The notes under the pieces: model-generated | The model's database searches: none | Seen by the model: the letters and a program-made list of their open reading frames with translations, nothing else | Told to the model about the DNA's origin: nothing | Position numbers and translations under genes: made by a program | Shown: positions 10,713 through 23,085 of the stretch, piece after piece | Layout: each line of letters begins with the position of its first letter | Position numbering within the stretch: the first letter of the stretch is position 1 | From: Pyxicephalus adspersus | Taxonomy: Eukaryota; Chordata; Amphibia; Anura; Pyxicephalidae | Assembly: GCF_032062135.1 (NCBI RefSeq) | Contig: NC_092868.1 | Location: 45,015,603-45,079,602, forward strand | DNA length: 64,000 nt | Direction of reading: 5' to 3'

Positions 10713-11140
10713 ATCAGTGTTTTTCAACCAGGGTTCCTCCAGAGGTTGCTAGGAATTAGGAGAATGAGAAATGTGTGGCCCGCAGGTCAGTTACCACTGA
10801 CACCAATGATCTTTTTGGCTATCTGTAGGGGTGACATTATGACAAGTCTACTGTTATACCACTAACTGCCCCCAAAGGCGCTCACAATATAATGTTCCAT
10901 CACAGTCTAAGGACATTTTAGAAAGGATAACCAATTAACCTAACTGCAGGCTTTTGGCATGTGGGAGGTGAACTTCTGCTCCTGACCCAGTAATGTAAGA
11001 TGCATTCTTTCCACTGACTACGACACTAATATACAGTGAGCTATCCATATAGTAAATAAAGAAGGGGTTCCCTGATTATCTGAAAGTTATTTCAAGGGTT
11101 TCCCCATGGTAAAATGGAAATACTAGGGTTGTCGAATCTT
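10713..11140 (+). mobile_element. hAT-like MITE (family C) split by a V-SINE fragment
   Basis: The left part starts with CAGTGTTTTTCAACCAGGGT and runs to about 10850. The right part resumes at about 10990 with AGTAATGTAAGATGCATTC and ends near GGTTGTCG. Family C copies elsewhere (for example 62645-62925) are continuous across this point. The intervening 140 bp match a V-SINE tail in reverse, so the SINE inserted into the older element. Confidence 0.65.
10850..10990 (-). mobile_element. V-SINE tail fragment nested in a family C element
   Basis: Reversed, it reads through AACCTAACTGCAGG and the block ending in ACTAACTGCCCCCAAAGG. These are the same internal landmarks as in the full SINEs at 11672 and 41612. 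The tRNA-like head is missing. Confidence 0.55.
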
Positions 11141-11671
11141 TTCATATATAAAAAATTAATTTACTTATCGGGAGGCAACCTCGCAAGGCAAGTGACTGCA
11201 TCTAAACTGAAAAAGATTTTTTTTTTTTAACACTAAAACTTTTTTAAGGATTCTCAACTCCAAACAGCCACACTATTATAAAACCAGTAGCTGTTATATC
11301 ACAAAATGACCACTAGATGGCATCATGTCATCCATGATACTGTATTCATCCAGTACACTGAGTGAATCATTACATCATGTGGGACAGGTACACTTCACAT
11401 GATACACATTCACTTAGGATAATGCTTAAACTGTGACTTTTTTATATACTAAACTATGAAATGCATACAACTGACAGGGAAGAACACACAATTAGCTTTA
11501 TAAATATTTGCACTTTAATACCTTGGAAACTGTGAAAATAGATTGTTATACATAAGCATACCTACCAGGGGAGCAGCCACTAGGGAAGCCACTAATACTC
11601 ACCCTCCACCACCCTTACATCTCCCCTTTCTGCACTCCTTCAGTAGATGGTGTGCCTCCATTTCCCCTAAT
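11141..11671. other. Non-coding, no recognised feature
   Basis: AT-rich sequence with one poly-T run; nothing supportable. Confidence 0.45.
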
Positions 11672-11975
11672 GCAGAGTAGCGCAGTGGCTCCTTGTTAGC
11701 ACTCTGGCCTTTGTAGCACTAGGTCCCAGGTCAGGGCACTATCTGCATGGAGTTTGCAGGCTCTCCCAGGTTTTTTGTTTTTTCTTTGAGGTACTTAGGT
11801 TAATTGGCTTCCACCAAAAATAACCTTACACTGTATAAAAGACATATGACTATGGTAAGGACATTAGATTGTGAGCCCCTTTGAGGGACAGCTAGTGACA
11901 TGACTATGGACTTTGTACAGCGCTATGTAATATAATGGCGCTATATAAATACTGTGTAATATTAATATTAATCAG
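11672..11975 (+). mobile_element. V-SINE with L2-type tail, near full length
   Basis: A degraded tRNA-like head (GTAGCGCAGTGGCTCC and TTAGCACTCTGGCC) is followed by a V-domain core (CTATCTGCATGGAGTTTGCA, then TTAGGTTAATTGGCTTCC). The tail reads ATTAGATTGTGAGCCCC and GGCGCTATATAAATACTG. The V-SINE core and the L2/MIR-like 3' tail are recognised from established SINE families. Confidence 0.7.
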
Positions 11976-12430
11976 CCACTCACTTCTACCCCATAGTCTG
12001 TGTCACTGTTACTGTATGATGGGTTGTTGTGTTAGCTGCACTATCATTGCAGAAAAAAGGGGCTCATGGCAGCTGCACCTGTTATACCACCGCTGGTGAA
12101 TGGGCCCTGAGGTCACCAGGAAGGGGGGCATAAGGAAAACTGCCCCACCAAATGTTGTAATAATATTCCTGTAGGCAAAAATTGAAGGAAACAGTTTTTG
12201 CTTTTGCCTTCCCTTTCATCACCAGACTTAACACTAGTTTATTTTAAAAGACATTAAAGGAATACAGACAATTCACCTAGGAAAGTTATTTATGTCATTC
12301 ACTTCAGAATGTGAAAATGAGATGAACCTCTGCTGACCTCTAATTATGTTTAAGGGGGGAAAATCCTATTTTATTTCCTTGCACCTGATTGGGTTTTCTT
12401 TGGAAAGTGAACTTCCCCCATATTTACTAT
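11976..12430. other. Non-coding, no recognised feature
   Basis: No gene or repeat that I can support. Confidence 0.4.
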
Positions 12431-12433
12431 ATG

Positions 12434-12850
12434 ATGTGATGTTTCCTTTGCTCTCTTGCAGAAGAATCATTCATTTTGCTAAGTGAACATGCTCCATTCC
12501 TCTCCGTTCTAGAGGAATCCCCCCATTTTTTAGCAGCCGTGCTGTGCAACGTCGTAGCAGATCTGTGTAATGTAGGAGAATTGTACTTTTGGGGAGGTGA
12601 GCTATGCAGTGATCCATGGCGTCTTCCAGGCAGATGTAATGTGCTCATTGCTCTGAGGTCACCTGACAACGCAGGCGTTTGTGGTACCCCGGGGGCCGTA
12701 AGACGCACAGGGTGGATCATTGGATCTCACAGATGCCCCTCTGAAAGCCTTCCTGCATTATCAGGGTGTTTCCATACCGTCATGAACACGACTTGTATGT
12801 TATTTTAACATGAAATAGCCTTGCGGGGACATTAAAATAACAATTTCCAT
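12434..12850 (+). other. Possible terminal exon of an unknown transcript (weak)
   Basis: A good acceptor (TTTGCTCTCTTGCAG, ending about 12461) precedes an open frame that runs to a stop at 12806-12808. An ATTAAA follows near 12832, and base composition is higher in GC than the surroundings. The 110-residue translation (from 12476) has no family resemblance, and the reverse strand is also open. It could be a non-coding RNA exon or chance. Confidence 0.15.
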
Positions 12851-13582
12851 TGTTTTGATTGAGCGCTCCCACCAGATAGACAAAATTTAATGACATTGGC
12901 TTCCTTTAAAATATTTTGCTTTTAACAAGTTGCTCAGACATAAAACTTTCACTGACCCGATTGATGACTTCATTACAGTTCTGTTTATGCAGAAAAAGTT
13001 GAAGAGGTGATCTGAGAAATGTTCATTCATGATTGACTTATAAAACCTTTTCCTGGTCGTATGAAAAAGGCGGCGATTAAACCGGCGTCGTCCCAAAATT
13101 AATTTTCTCCTATATTACTTGGAGGTGTGAAGACTCGGATGCATTACATTGTATTGTTCTGTAAGATGGTGTAAGTGCCTGAATTTCATCTAAATCAGCT
13201 TAGTGCAGTCCATGACTGTATAGGGTTGGGAGAAGTGGAAGCAGCGCTAGGAGCCAATCAGGTGTGCTTCCTAAACATGTCCAGCAAGGAACATGCTGAC
13301 AGGAGGAAAGTGCAGAGTGTTCAGATAAACAAGATGTCCAGGCACAAGCTGTGGGCAGGGAGATGACCTGACTTTAGTGCTTACTTGCATTAGAGAATAG
13401 TTAGGTCACTGACGTGGCTGTGCTTGTGACAAGGCTGTGTAAATCTAAGAGCTGGATGGGTGGAAGTACTATCTCCTTGGCAGGTAAGTAAGCTCCCATA
13501 TATGTATTTTGACTGTGCATGTCTGTTTGCTTTCATTCCTATCTGTGGTGGATGCAGCCAATAACGAGCCCCTGTGCAGAAC
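12851..13582. other. Non-coding, no recognised feature
   Basis: Nothing supportable beyond short chance ORFs. Confidence 0.4.
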
Positions 13583-13668
13583 TGACTAATTTGCAAATGA
13601 CAGACTAATACAGACAGTGATACAGGAGGAGAGGACCCCGCCCCGAAGACCTTACAAACTAACGAGTG
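13583..13668 (-). repeat. L2-type 3' tail repeat (family B), fragment
   Basis: Reversed, it reads TTTGTAAGGTCTTCGGGGCG, GTATCACTGTCTGTATTAG and TCTGTCATTTGCAAATTAG. It is the middle of the tail repeat seen in full at 62115-62268. Confidence 0.6.
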
Positions 13669-15718
13669 GCAACAATGCTGCACTGCTCTTGAATTCAGAG
13701 CAGAGTTCCCGCTCTCTTGGGATGACAACACGTTGCAGGAGGATTATTTTAGAAAAACAAGGACAGAGAAATTCAGAAAAGCTAGACTTACTTAGGTATG
13801 AAAACATATAGGAACATTTTATTTCAACCATTACAATGTGCTACAATAAAAACAGATCAGCATCAATATAGCTATGGTTAATAGATCTCAATATTATCAG
13901 TAACTTTTTAAACAATAAATCACCCCTCCAAAGAGAAAATTTCTCACAAACTCATTGTACGGTGGGGCGGGGTGTTTCACAGCAATTTTAGCTGCTTCCT
14001 CAGGAATGATTGGCAGAAATCATATATCTATATATAACAATAAAGGTAGGATAACAAAGTTGAACCTGTAGTTTCAAGCTTACACATGACAGTTGTAGCG
14101 ATGCTGGGGCTGCAGAGACAGCAGGACACTACTGAATAACAAAAGGGACAATTTTTAAATGCTTTTGGGGTCAGAAATCATCCAAGTAGTAACGTATCCG
14201 AGATTGAAGAGTTCTTAGAAGCCCATCCAAAAAAATATAAATCCATTTAAAGGAAAATAAAAAGCCCAGATAGGTAAATAATGTGGAAGCCCAAACAGGA
14301 TTAAAACTGTGTCCTGAGGAATACCAACACGTTGCAGGAGGCCTCATCTTTACTTGTCAATCAGCCTCTGGCCACACCCAGTCCCACCACTGTTCCAGGA
14401 TTGGCAGCACTGCCTCTGTTACTGAACCCTCCCACTAGGAGCTGCAGTGTCAGGGGGGCACAAATGAAGGAGAATTTGGCTCAATTAGCAAAGCACCTTG
14501 TTTACTCTATTACATTTGTGCATCACAGAAATTGTGTTGTGGACTACGAACGTTCTCATTTTTTTTAATGCGTCCTCATATCTAATAAAGAATATAAAAG
14601 CAAAAAGATACAGGACTTTAACGCCAGTGAATATTGTAAAAATTATCGTAAGTCTTTTATTCCCTTCATTAAAAAGAAGCAATTAAAATATACATGCCTC
14701 TTCCCCTATACCAAGTTTCAGGAAGAGTTTAATTGCCATTTTAGCATACATAGGCTAGATACATTGTACACATTACATATGATGAGATCATCCAACGTGT
14801 TTCGCAGACTATGTCCGCTTCCTCAGGGATGTAATTGGTACAGCTAGTACCTGTACCAGCACTACAACATATACAAAAAATAAAATAAGTACAGCTTCAT
14901 TATACAATAAGTACAACTCTATCATATACATAGTTTCTTCAATATACCGAAATTTTTCTATACATACCAATGTAACATCATATCTATGGCTATTGGATGG
15001 TTATATTATGTCACGTTAGCGTCTATCAGGATTTATTCATTATTAGGCCTCTTGGTAAACCCGCGTATCCCTTTCAGTAACCGGCAATCTTTGCACTGAT
15101 AGGACTGAGCACTATTTAGTCTGTGCAGTGCTACGTGAAGATGTCTGATAAGAGCGGCTGTTAGGTAAGCATTAAATGTCTCTGAAAGATGCCAGGAATT
15201 CCATCCTACACTAAACACCTCATAGATCCCTCTCCATAAGACCTTTGTGGAGGAGCTTTAACCACTGAGAACCTGTCACATAGACTTTGTCTGGGAATTC
15301 TCTAGGGTAAGATCACATAGCTGGCCAACTATCTTTGGAATTTCCCTCACAGCTGATACCTTCGCCTCCATTAAATCCTCCTTGTAAAAATGACAAAAGA
15401 CAATCACTCTTTTTATCCCAGACTTCGCATTCCCCGCGTACTATCCTTATCAGCGGGCTGTGTTACATACAAGAGTCATGGAACCTTGTGAGCTTCTGAT
15501 CGGCCCATTCAGTCATTGCCCTATAAATCAGTCTAAAGCATGGATGGGACCGGACACTTTCCCAGGAAAGAACAGTCCAAAGTCAATATTTGTGGCTGAG
15601 TTTTATTCTATTATTAAACCTGGTCTTGAAAGATACAAGACATATATTTTCAACCAATATATTCTGTATCATCTACAGGTATGTGTCTGTTTTATATTAT
15701 AATATATAAAGGTATTAT
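13669..15718. other. Non-coding region with two decayed repeats carrying a CCTGAGGAAGC / GTTTCGC motif
   Basis: At 13970-14005 (GTTTCAC and TTCCTCAGG) and at 14793-14830 (CCAACGTGTTTCGC and GCTTCCTCAGGG) the same motif appears in reverse orientation. It also occurs in the palindromes at 21961 and 39722. I see no gene; the ORFs at 14332, 15033 and 15460 look like chance. Confidence 0.4.
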
Positions 15719-15719
15719 C

Positions 15720-16035
15720 ATTTTTTATGTGTATTTATATAGCACTAACAGCGCTTTACAAGGTCCAAAGTCTTGTCACTAGCTGTCCCCCAAAAGAGCT
15801 CACAATCTAATGTCCCTACCATAGTCATATAGGAGGAAGCCAATTACCTAACTCCATGTTTTTTTGTTTTGTTTTTTTTTTTTTGGGGGGGGGGGGGGGG
15901 TCAGAGGAAACCCATGCAAACACAGGGAGAACAAACTCCATGCAAATAGTGCCCTGGCTGAGATTCTAACTTGGGATCCAGCCCTGCAAAGGCCAGAGTG
16001 CTTGACACTGAGATAACTGTGTTGCCCATGGTTGG
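15720..16035 (-). mobile_element. V-SINE with L2-type tail, near full length
   Basis: Reversed, it has a degraded head (CAAGCACTCTGGCC), a core (TGCATGGAGTTTGTTCTCCC), the TTAGATTGTGAGCTC block and the AGCGCTGTTAGTGC tail. A T-run followed by 16 G residues (15885-15900) interrupts the core. Confidence 0.65.
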
Positions 16036-16154
16036 GTACATTATGGCTTATGACATTATTATGTGAGGATGTTATATTCTGATTTACAGGTTTACCTGAA
16101 TACCAGGCAAGGTGCAGCTAGGAAAGTTGGGACCCCACTGTAATATCAATTTAG

Positions 16155-16485
16155 ACCATTCTCAACCAAGGAATCCCAGGGTTCCTGAAGAGTTTGTTAG
16201 GGGTTTCTTGTAGTGTGGCTGATTGACCTCCCATCTGATGATGGGCCTGCATAGTTCTGGGGCCAACACCACTTGGTAGGGTCAGCTGGCGGAACTTTTT
16301 AGTTGTCTGTTGGTATTCTATCCAACACCCTATAGGTGAACATTCTGGCTACCAATGTAAGAAGCTCTTCCCACAACGATCCCCAAATAATTGATTTCAC
16401 CAGGGGTTCCTCAAGACCGCCAAGAAATAGCAGGGGTTGGAAAATATATCAAGGGTTCTTCAAGAGTAAAAAGGCTGCTAAAGAG
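16155..16485 (+). mobile_element. hAT-like MITE (family D), longest copy
   Basis: It begins CATTCTCAACCAAGGAATCC, contains GCATAGTTCTGGGGCC and CAGGGGTTCCTCAAGACC, and ends with AAGAGTAAAAAGGCTGC. It defines the family seen at 8088 and 9745. Confidence 0.55.
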
Positions 16486-16664
16486 CCTCGCTGTAGACCA
16501 AAGTGCAATGGTAGGGCAAGTAGCTAGATAGTCATGTGACCTGCTTGCCTCCATTCACAAAGTGAGCAGAGGTAGTTTTTTTCTCAACTTTTTTACACAA
16601 CCGGGCCTACTGCCTGGAACAAGAAATCACAACAACACACTGATCAGTGATTGATATTATTACT

Positions 16665-16694
<30 letters not shown>
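16665..16694 (+). repeat. (TAA)n microsatellite
   Basis: About ten TAA units, visible directly. Confidence 0.9.
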
Positions 16695-16695
<1 letters not shown>

Positions 16696-17794
16696 TTTTT
16701 GTCCCCTATTGTTAGCTATTTCTCGTAAGCATATGTGGATGCAGCAGGGGCAGATTGGCTCCTAGTACTGCCCCCACCACTCTCAGTGCTGCCGTGGAAG
16801 GGGGATCAGATGTTATTATGAAAACAACAAATTCATATAATTGTACTAGTGGGTACTGCTTCCTTCTGCCGATCCCACTTCCGGATCTTCAGCCTGCCTG
16901 GTGTTTGGTTTGCACTCCAGTAAGATTTAACGTGGCGGTAAAGCTCAATCTTTGCACAGAGCCCTCCTTATCTGCTACTCAATGAATTACATTGGAATCC
17001 AAATACAGGGAGAATTCAGGAAAGAGAACCTGTCGACTAAACATTTAGACTTTGTTCTAGAAGACAGGCATTTGGCAAGCCGCGCTTGCAGGAACGTCAT
17101 AACCAGGCCTGTTATTTATGATGTTGCTTTAGTGTGTCCAGGCCTGGGAAGGGGCCTCAGTCTGCTGTGAGTTCACTTGTTTTAGCAACTCCCTGGCTAC
17201 AGAGCAGAATCACAGCCTGGCCGGTGTTCCCGGCTCTCTCATGCTGATGTTATGTTCTGTCTAATTTATACATTGCACATGCCAGGGTTATCCGGCCTAA
17301 GCCAGATGTATGTATGACATAGATTATTCCAGACATGAAAGCCTTGTAATTTGTCTGTAACTACAAGGAGACACTGGAGGCATACATACAGGGACTAAAA
17401 CATGGGAGCGTATACTTAATGTACAGCACTGAGCAAAGATATGTAAGATATATATACTGCACATTACAGAGAGCATTAAACTAATACTAAAATGCTGCCA
17501 GCTATACACAAAGTTTATGAAAGCCACCAATCAAATTCACACCCATATTTTTTAGCCTAAATATAACTGTTAATGCAGAAAGAAGTAAAAATAGGAAAAC
17601 ACAGTCCAGACTGTAGAAAGTATGCAGCATGTGATTGTGTGGGGTTCTCTTGGCATCCTGACTGCAATAAATTTCAGATAAAGAAAGAAAAACGATTTTA
17701 GCAGAGCTGCTATTTTGCAATTTAGCTTGAGAGGTATCTATGGGCCCGTGTTCATCTTATACCCTAGGAAAAGGTCTCTTTACTTTTTTTTTAA
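16695..17794. other. Non-coding, no recognised feature
   Basis: Mixed sequence without a supportable gene. The ORFs at 16755 and 17324-17720 have no family resemblance. Confidence 0.45.
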
Positions 17795-18015
17795 CATGGG
17801 AATAACTTTCAAGTTATAGGGAACCCCTTCTATAATTATATATCCTCAGATTATACTACATTAGAGTGGTGGTCAGTGGAAGAATGTCTCTTATATTGCT
17901 GGGTGGGGGGAATAATGTCACCCTTACAGATAGCCAAAAAGATTATTGAAGTCCCTTAATCTGAAAGGCAAAAATTGCTCAAGGAACCCCCAGCAACCTC
18001 TATGGACCCCTAAGT
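17795..18015 (-). mobile_element. hAT-like MITE (family C), copy 2
   Basis: Reversed, it shows GGGTTCCTTGAGCAATTTTT, CTTTTTGGCTATCTGTAAGG and the CTTGAAAGTTATTCCC end. These landmarks are shared with 62645-62925. Confidence 0.6.
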
Positions 18016-18034
18016 AACTATTGCCTTGCTGATC

Positions 18035-18225
18035 AGTCACTGTTCTGTTCTATGGAGAGGAGAGCATGACTGAGCAGCAACTCCATAAGGAAGCACCACG
18101 GTTGTTCAGGATCCGCTGTTCTCCAGTCCACTAGGGCACATTAATGAATGTCAGATTGTCAGCTGAGATGAACACAACCATTAGTCTCGAGTGACAATCA
18201 TCTGAAGTGTGTATGTAGCTTCACA
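18035..18225. mobile_element. Fragment of a GTGTGTA-ended MITE (family M)
   Basis: It ends GACAATCATCTGAAGTGTGT followed by ATGTAGCTT, like the right end of the element at 23086-23508. It carries a CTATGGAGAGGAGAG block also present at 55750. Confidence 0.4.
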
Positions 18226-19186
18226 TCTCATTTTATTGTTGACTCTCTTGCAGCTGAGTTTATTGAGCCATGTATCCATCATTATCTCACATTGTGGGCA
18301 AACACAAGATTACAAAAGAGGATTCACAAACAGCAATGTGTACTGCATGCGGCCTCAATGACCTGACTCCAGTAAATGTAGCTGTACTAACATTTGTGTA
18401 AATGCCAAGTGCCCAGCAACCCTCGCTACACCATTCCTAGCTTTTCCTCTTTGCCAATATGTAGGAAACTAATGCATTTAGGGGAACTCAGTAAATGATC
18501 AAGGAGTGTAAAGAGGTCATAACATTGTGATTTGTAAATGGAGTACGGTGGCCTCCTCTCCAACCCCATGCAGTACTACAATGCCTGTACCCATTACCAA
18601 TGTTACCAATAGGTAAAAAGAAAGAAAAGAGGGGCCACATTCTTCTCTAAAATATTGAATTCTTTCTCAGCCAACCCCATTTAAACAAAAACATTGTGAA
18701 AGAATAGGCAAAGAGGTTTTTTTGGCATACAAATTAATTCATATATACTTCAGAGAGAAATAGTATCAAAAAGTACAGGTATAGTGATTTTGTAAACAAA
18801 TTTTAGTATAGTTAGCTCCCATTTAGTGATCACATATGGTACTGTCGTCTTTGATCCCAACACGTTTCGCCAATTGGCTTCCCCAGAGGTCTTTTATTAG
18901 AGACTTTCAATAGATGAATTATCACAAGATCCTATTTGGAGAAGTTGGTATGTTGAAAATAATGATGGGAGAAGGAAATACTTTAGTGCATGGAAAACTA
19001 TCAAATATGCCAGGTAAGTAGTACTCTGTGATGCTAGTAAAGTGACTCCCAGTTATCATGTTAGGAGAGTAAATTTCTGAACTTGGTTTTTCATTGTAGT
19101 GTTCAAGTAGAAGGAGATTGGCCAGGAATTCTGGAGGCTGCTAACAGCGCTGTGTCCTGCGACCAAGAAAATATTTTACGTTTCTA
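18226..19186. other. Non-coding; one decayed CACGTTTCGC repeat
   Basis: At 18858-18890 the motif CAACACGTTTCGCC is followed by a TTCCCCAGAGG block, matching the repeat motif at 14793 and 39934. Nothing else can be supported. Confidence 0.4.
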
Positions 19187-19430
19187 GTATGTTGCATTGA
19201 TGCTTTATGCCACCTGTTGACATTAATGCATCAAGGAATTCTTTTCAGACCAATGGGTTGCCAATGAACCAAGATGGCACCACAGCATACAACAATGCCT
19301 ATGTTACTGTGTGTTGTACTGACTGATGATTTTGTGGTGTAAGTCAGTTGTCTTTGTGTGTTGAGGATAACTGAAATTATTAGTACCGCACTGTTCTTAC
19401 ATGTTACATGCATTGTAGTAACTTGTGCCT
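19187..19430. repeat. Possible interspersed repeat sharing AATGGGTTGCCAATG
   Basis: The block CCAATGGGTTGCCAATG and flanking TGTTGCATTGATGC-type sequence also occur near 31095-31120. The similarity is local and boundaries are unclear. Confidence 0.3.
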
Positions 19431-21647
19431 TGCTGTAGGCATCAATAGGCCTTTGCAGTTGCCCTCAGAACAAGAAGAGGGGATCAATCTTTAAATGGGA
19501 ACACTGATTCCGGTTATATTTTGGGACAGGCATTGAAATCTAATTTTAAAAAATGAATAAGCCAACAGAAGTCAGCATACTGATTATTCAGTACTAATGC
19601 AACATGGTTTGACATCCACAGCTCATTTATAGCTTATTTTTACATTATTCTTTAATTCTTGCACATGAAAACTCTTTCCATATAATAAAAACAGGTCACA
19701 TTTGTTGACATCTTCATGACCACTACCCATCAATGCAATCCCCTCCTATGTCATTGCTCCCTGCAAACTGCATGGATTCTTTGTACCTGGGATTTGTTAC
19801 AGCTCGGAAAGCGTTCAGTACTGTCACTACTAAAATCATGCCGGTGAGTCACTTCCATAGTCTAAACACAGACAGGACTAGAAACCACAAAACAGATCTG
19901 CATGCGAAAGAACACATCTGTTAAAATTCATACAAATCAGCAGCTTCTTACATTTCTCTGACATTCCATTTACAGCTTTATATAGCTATAAAGTACTGAC
20001 ACTGACAATGTACATAAACAATATATGAGGGGAGATAAGATGGGGATCACATTGACTTTGGGTATAGTTAGTCCCCATCCTATGTTCTATGGGGTACATG
20101 GGGAGTTCAATGTAGATGATAAGCTAATTAGCACTTATAGGATGCCCGGGGTATTACCTGACTCCATGGGCAAGATTTTATTCTGCTTCCAAAGGGTCAC
20201 ACCAAAGGCATCAACTCTATATTGGGAATAATGTGTTTTTGCTACATACAGAGTTAGTCACAGAAAGTACAGGGTTTAGTGGCAGGTTGTAAACTGATTT
20301 ATTATCCATAGACGATTTATTATCCATAGTTAAGTGTACATTGCATACAAAAAATTATTTGTTACCTGTCAAATCTTTACACAATTGTATTAAGGTGTAA
20401 ATAACACTGGGGAACGCATTTTTGTTGAGTTCGATTTTATACTTGTTTTTTTAATAATTTTTGGGTGGTATAGAAAAACAGGTGAGGACAGCAAGAGGAG
20501 GACTATCAAATCATTTGGTCTAAAGAAACAATGCAGCAAATTATAATTTTACCCAGAAAGTGCCAAAGTCACCCTCCACCTAAATCATAATTCTGCATAT
20601 TTGTTCTATAGATCGGAGTGGCAGTGCTAAGATTGAATAACACCACTACTGTAACCATCGCCCTATTTAGAAAAGTCCTGACTGGGTGACATGACCACCA
20701 CTTCTATGAATGATCTCCATACCATTTACCAATGTTTTTACGGATCTCATCACCACTTTATAAAAGCTTATGAAGATCACTGCTTTGATGGTGATGATAC
20801 ACGTAGAAAATAATGGAGTGATTGATTGAGTTCTGTTGATTTTTCATACACCCTGATCATCACTTTTCCGCAGTGTACACAGCAAGAATAAAAGTTTAAT
20901 GACCATTTAAGATTTATAGTGCAGCGAAGAAATAGTTGGTTGTAGAATTTTTTGTCAAGGTTGTTTCGATTGGGTAATAATGGATTCCATTTTCTGTACA
21001 TAAGTCTAGAAGTATGTATGCTGTCACAGTACCTTAGAGAAAGATATGGCAGATTATGTATACACATCTGTACACACTATGATTTCACACTCCATAGGCA
21101 CACCATAGAAGACTCTATAACAGAGACCTCTCATTCATCCATCATCCTCCTGTGTTTGCCCTCAGTGATCCAAGGCTGTTGGGTTCAAACTCATCTTGTG
21201 ATGCTATAAACTACATTCCCAGGGTCACAAAGTCTGCCTTTGTCAATATGTAGAGTCAGCCAAAGTTCACCCATCAGGGAATTAATATATATAAAAGAGC
21301 TCTTTGATGGTAATTGTGACCCATGGTCTTCAAGTATTACAAAGATTGCGTTCCTTCATATGAACCATATTATTTGTAATTCTTTATTGAGATTCCCTGC
21401 TCTCTGTTCTCCATCTATAGCCCTGAAGGAAGCTTCTTTTTATGGGGGTGCATGGGGGTGGTGGGAGTCATATTTGCTCTTCTTCTTGCTGTGCTACATA
21501 GGGATTGTGGTTTGCTTCTCTCACGGCAAATCAACAGATCAAGGATGGGCATGGTGGACAAAAATGTGACTTTTCTGCAAATCAGATGCAAATATTATAG
21601 CATGTGCACCTACATTAACAATTCATTCTATGCATTATTGAATGCCG
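19431..21647. other. Non-coding, no recognised feature
   Basis: A long AT-rich stretch. The ORFs of 60-110 codons in it overlap on both strands and resemble nothing I know. Confidence 0.45.
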
Positions 21648-22212
21648 ATAGGAAAAGATATGCGATTAAAGACATCAATTTTAAGCGGGAATTTTAAAGC
21701 CAGTACCATCACTTGCAAGGGAAGCCGATGGAATAGGAACATGGTTGTGCTGTTGGGCGGTATGTTCGTATATCTGTTTGAGGACTGAAGGACATGAAAC
21801 TGATCACTGTGATTTATATTGAAAATTGAAAGAGATTACTCACTAATTAGCTAAACAGGATTTGAATATACCATTTCCGCCATAACCACCTCCTTCCTTG
21901 CAACAATTTTAAATAGGAGGGCTTGCTGGAAGTACAAACATCAGACTTCTCCTCTCCTTCCTCCTGAAGAAGCAGATTTTTTCCACGAAACGCGTCGAGA
22001 AGCAATTCAGAATTTAAACCCTTTGGGGGTATTCTGTAAGGAGAGGCCATTATATACACCTACAATTTTATTATGTTTTATGTATTTGAAATTATGTTTG
22101 TTTTTAATGTTTATTATTAATAAAATGTTGTTATTTTTGTAATATATTGATGGTACTGGATTTAAAAGTCCCGCTTAAAATTGATGTCTTTCATCGCATA
22201 TCTTTTCGTATG
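21648..22212. mobile_element. MITE with ~64-bp inverted terminal arms
   Basis: The arm 21648-21711 is the reverse complement of 22149-22212 with only a few mismatches. The core AAGACATCAATTTTAAGCGG is identical in both. Inside, near 21961-22000, lie CCTCCTGAAGAAGCAG and CCACGAAACGCGTCGAG, a motif repeated in other elements of the window. There is no transposase ORF, so it is non-autonomous. Confidence 0.65.
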
Positions 22213-23085
22213 AATATGAGAGATGTGGCCTGTTTAAGATAAAGAAATGTATAAAAGTGGATTTTTTTATTCAATGAATGCCAATAGATTGACCAGCTTT
22301 AGAAAGATGATAGGAATATTCATAATAAAGTACAGAAAAGTCAATCTGTAGATTTGTAATTGATAATTGGAAGTGTCTATAGATAACCAGGCAGCTATAA
22401 AAATATATATGTATTTCCTGTAACTGAAACCATCAGTTTTTTAAAATTCAATACCATTCACAAGTCTGGAAGCCACATGTGTGAGGGAACTTGGATGCCA
22501 TTTGTTTTCCATTTTCACTTGGACACATTTGTGTTGTGGTTCATTTTATAGATCATTCATCTCTATTGCGAATGCAGGGGTAGTGCCCAGTCTTTGCATC
22601 TCATTGACCATCTCTGGTCTGTGTTTAGAATTTGATTAGCACCATATTGTGTTCTGCTCCGCACAATACAGACCACTGCCCATTCATGCCCTTGTTTTTA
22701 TTTCTTTCATAATTCATTTTTAATAACATTATGGTCAGACAATGGCCATAAGGACCAGTAGGGTGCTAGACCAACATGTTGTGACCCTTCCACCTTCCAA
22801 ACAAAGAAGTTCCATTCCTCTGAATCAGCTAACATCACAACTTAAAGCATGAAAAAAATAGACACAACCTTTTTTTGTTGCATGCATGCCTTGCCCTCGA
22901 ATGTAGTTGTAGTTCATATTGTGGTAATTTGTGCAAATCTGTACAGACCCTAAAGATAATCTGTCACTGACTATTCAGAACAAAGTGGTGAGTTCTCTAG
23001 AAAGCTCACCTACTGATAGCCACAATGCCTAGGATCCCTTCCTGCTGTGCTTGCTCTTCTGATCTCCTTCCCATACTCCAAATGA
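22213..23085. other. Non-coding, no recognised feature
   Basis: Nothing supportable on either strand. Confidence 0.45.
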
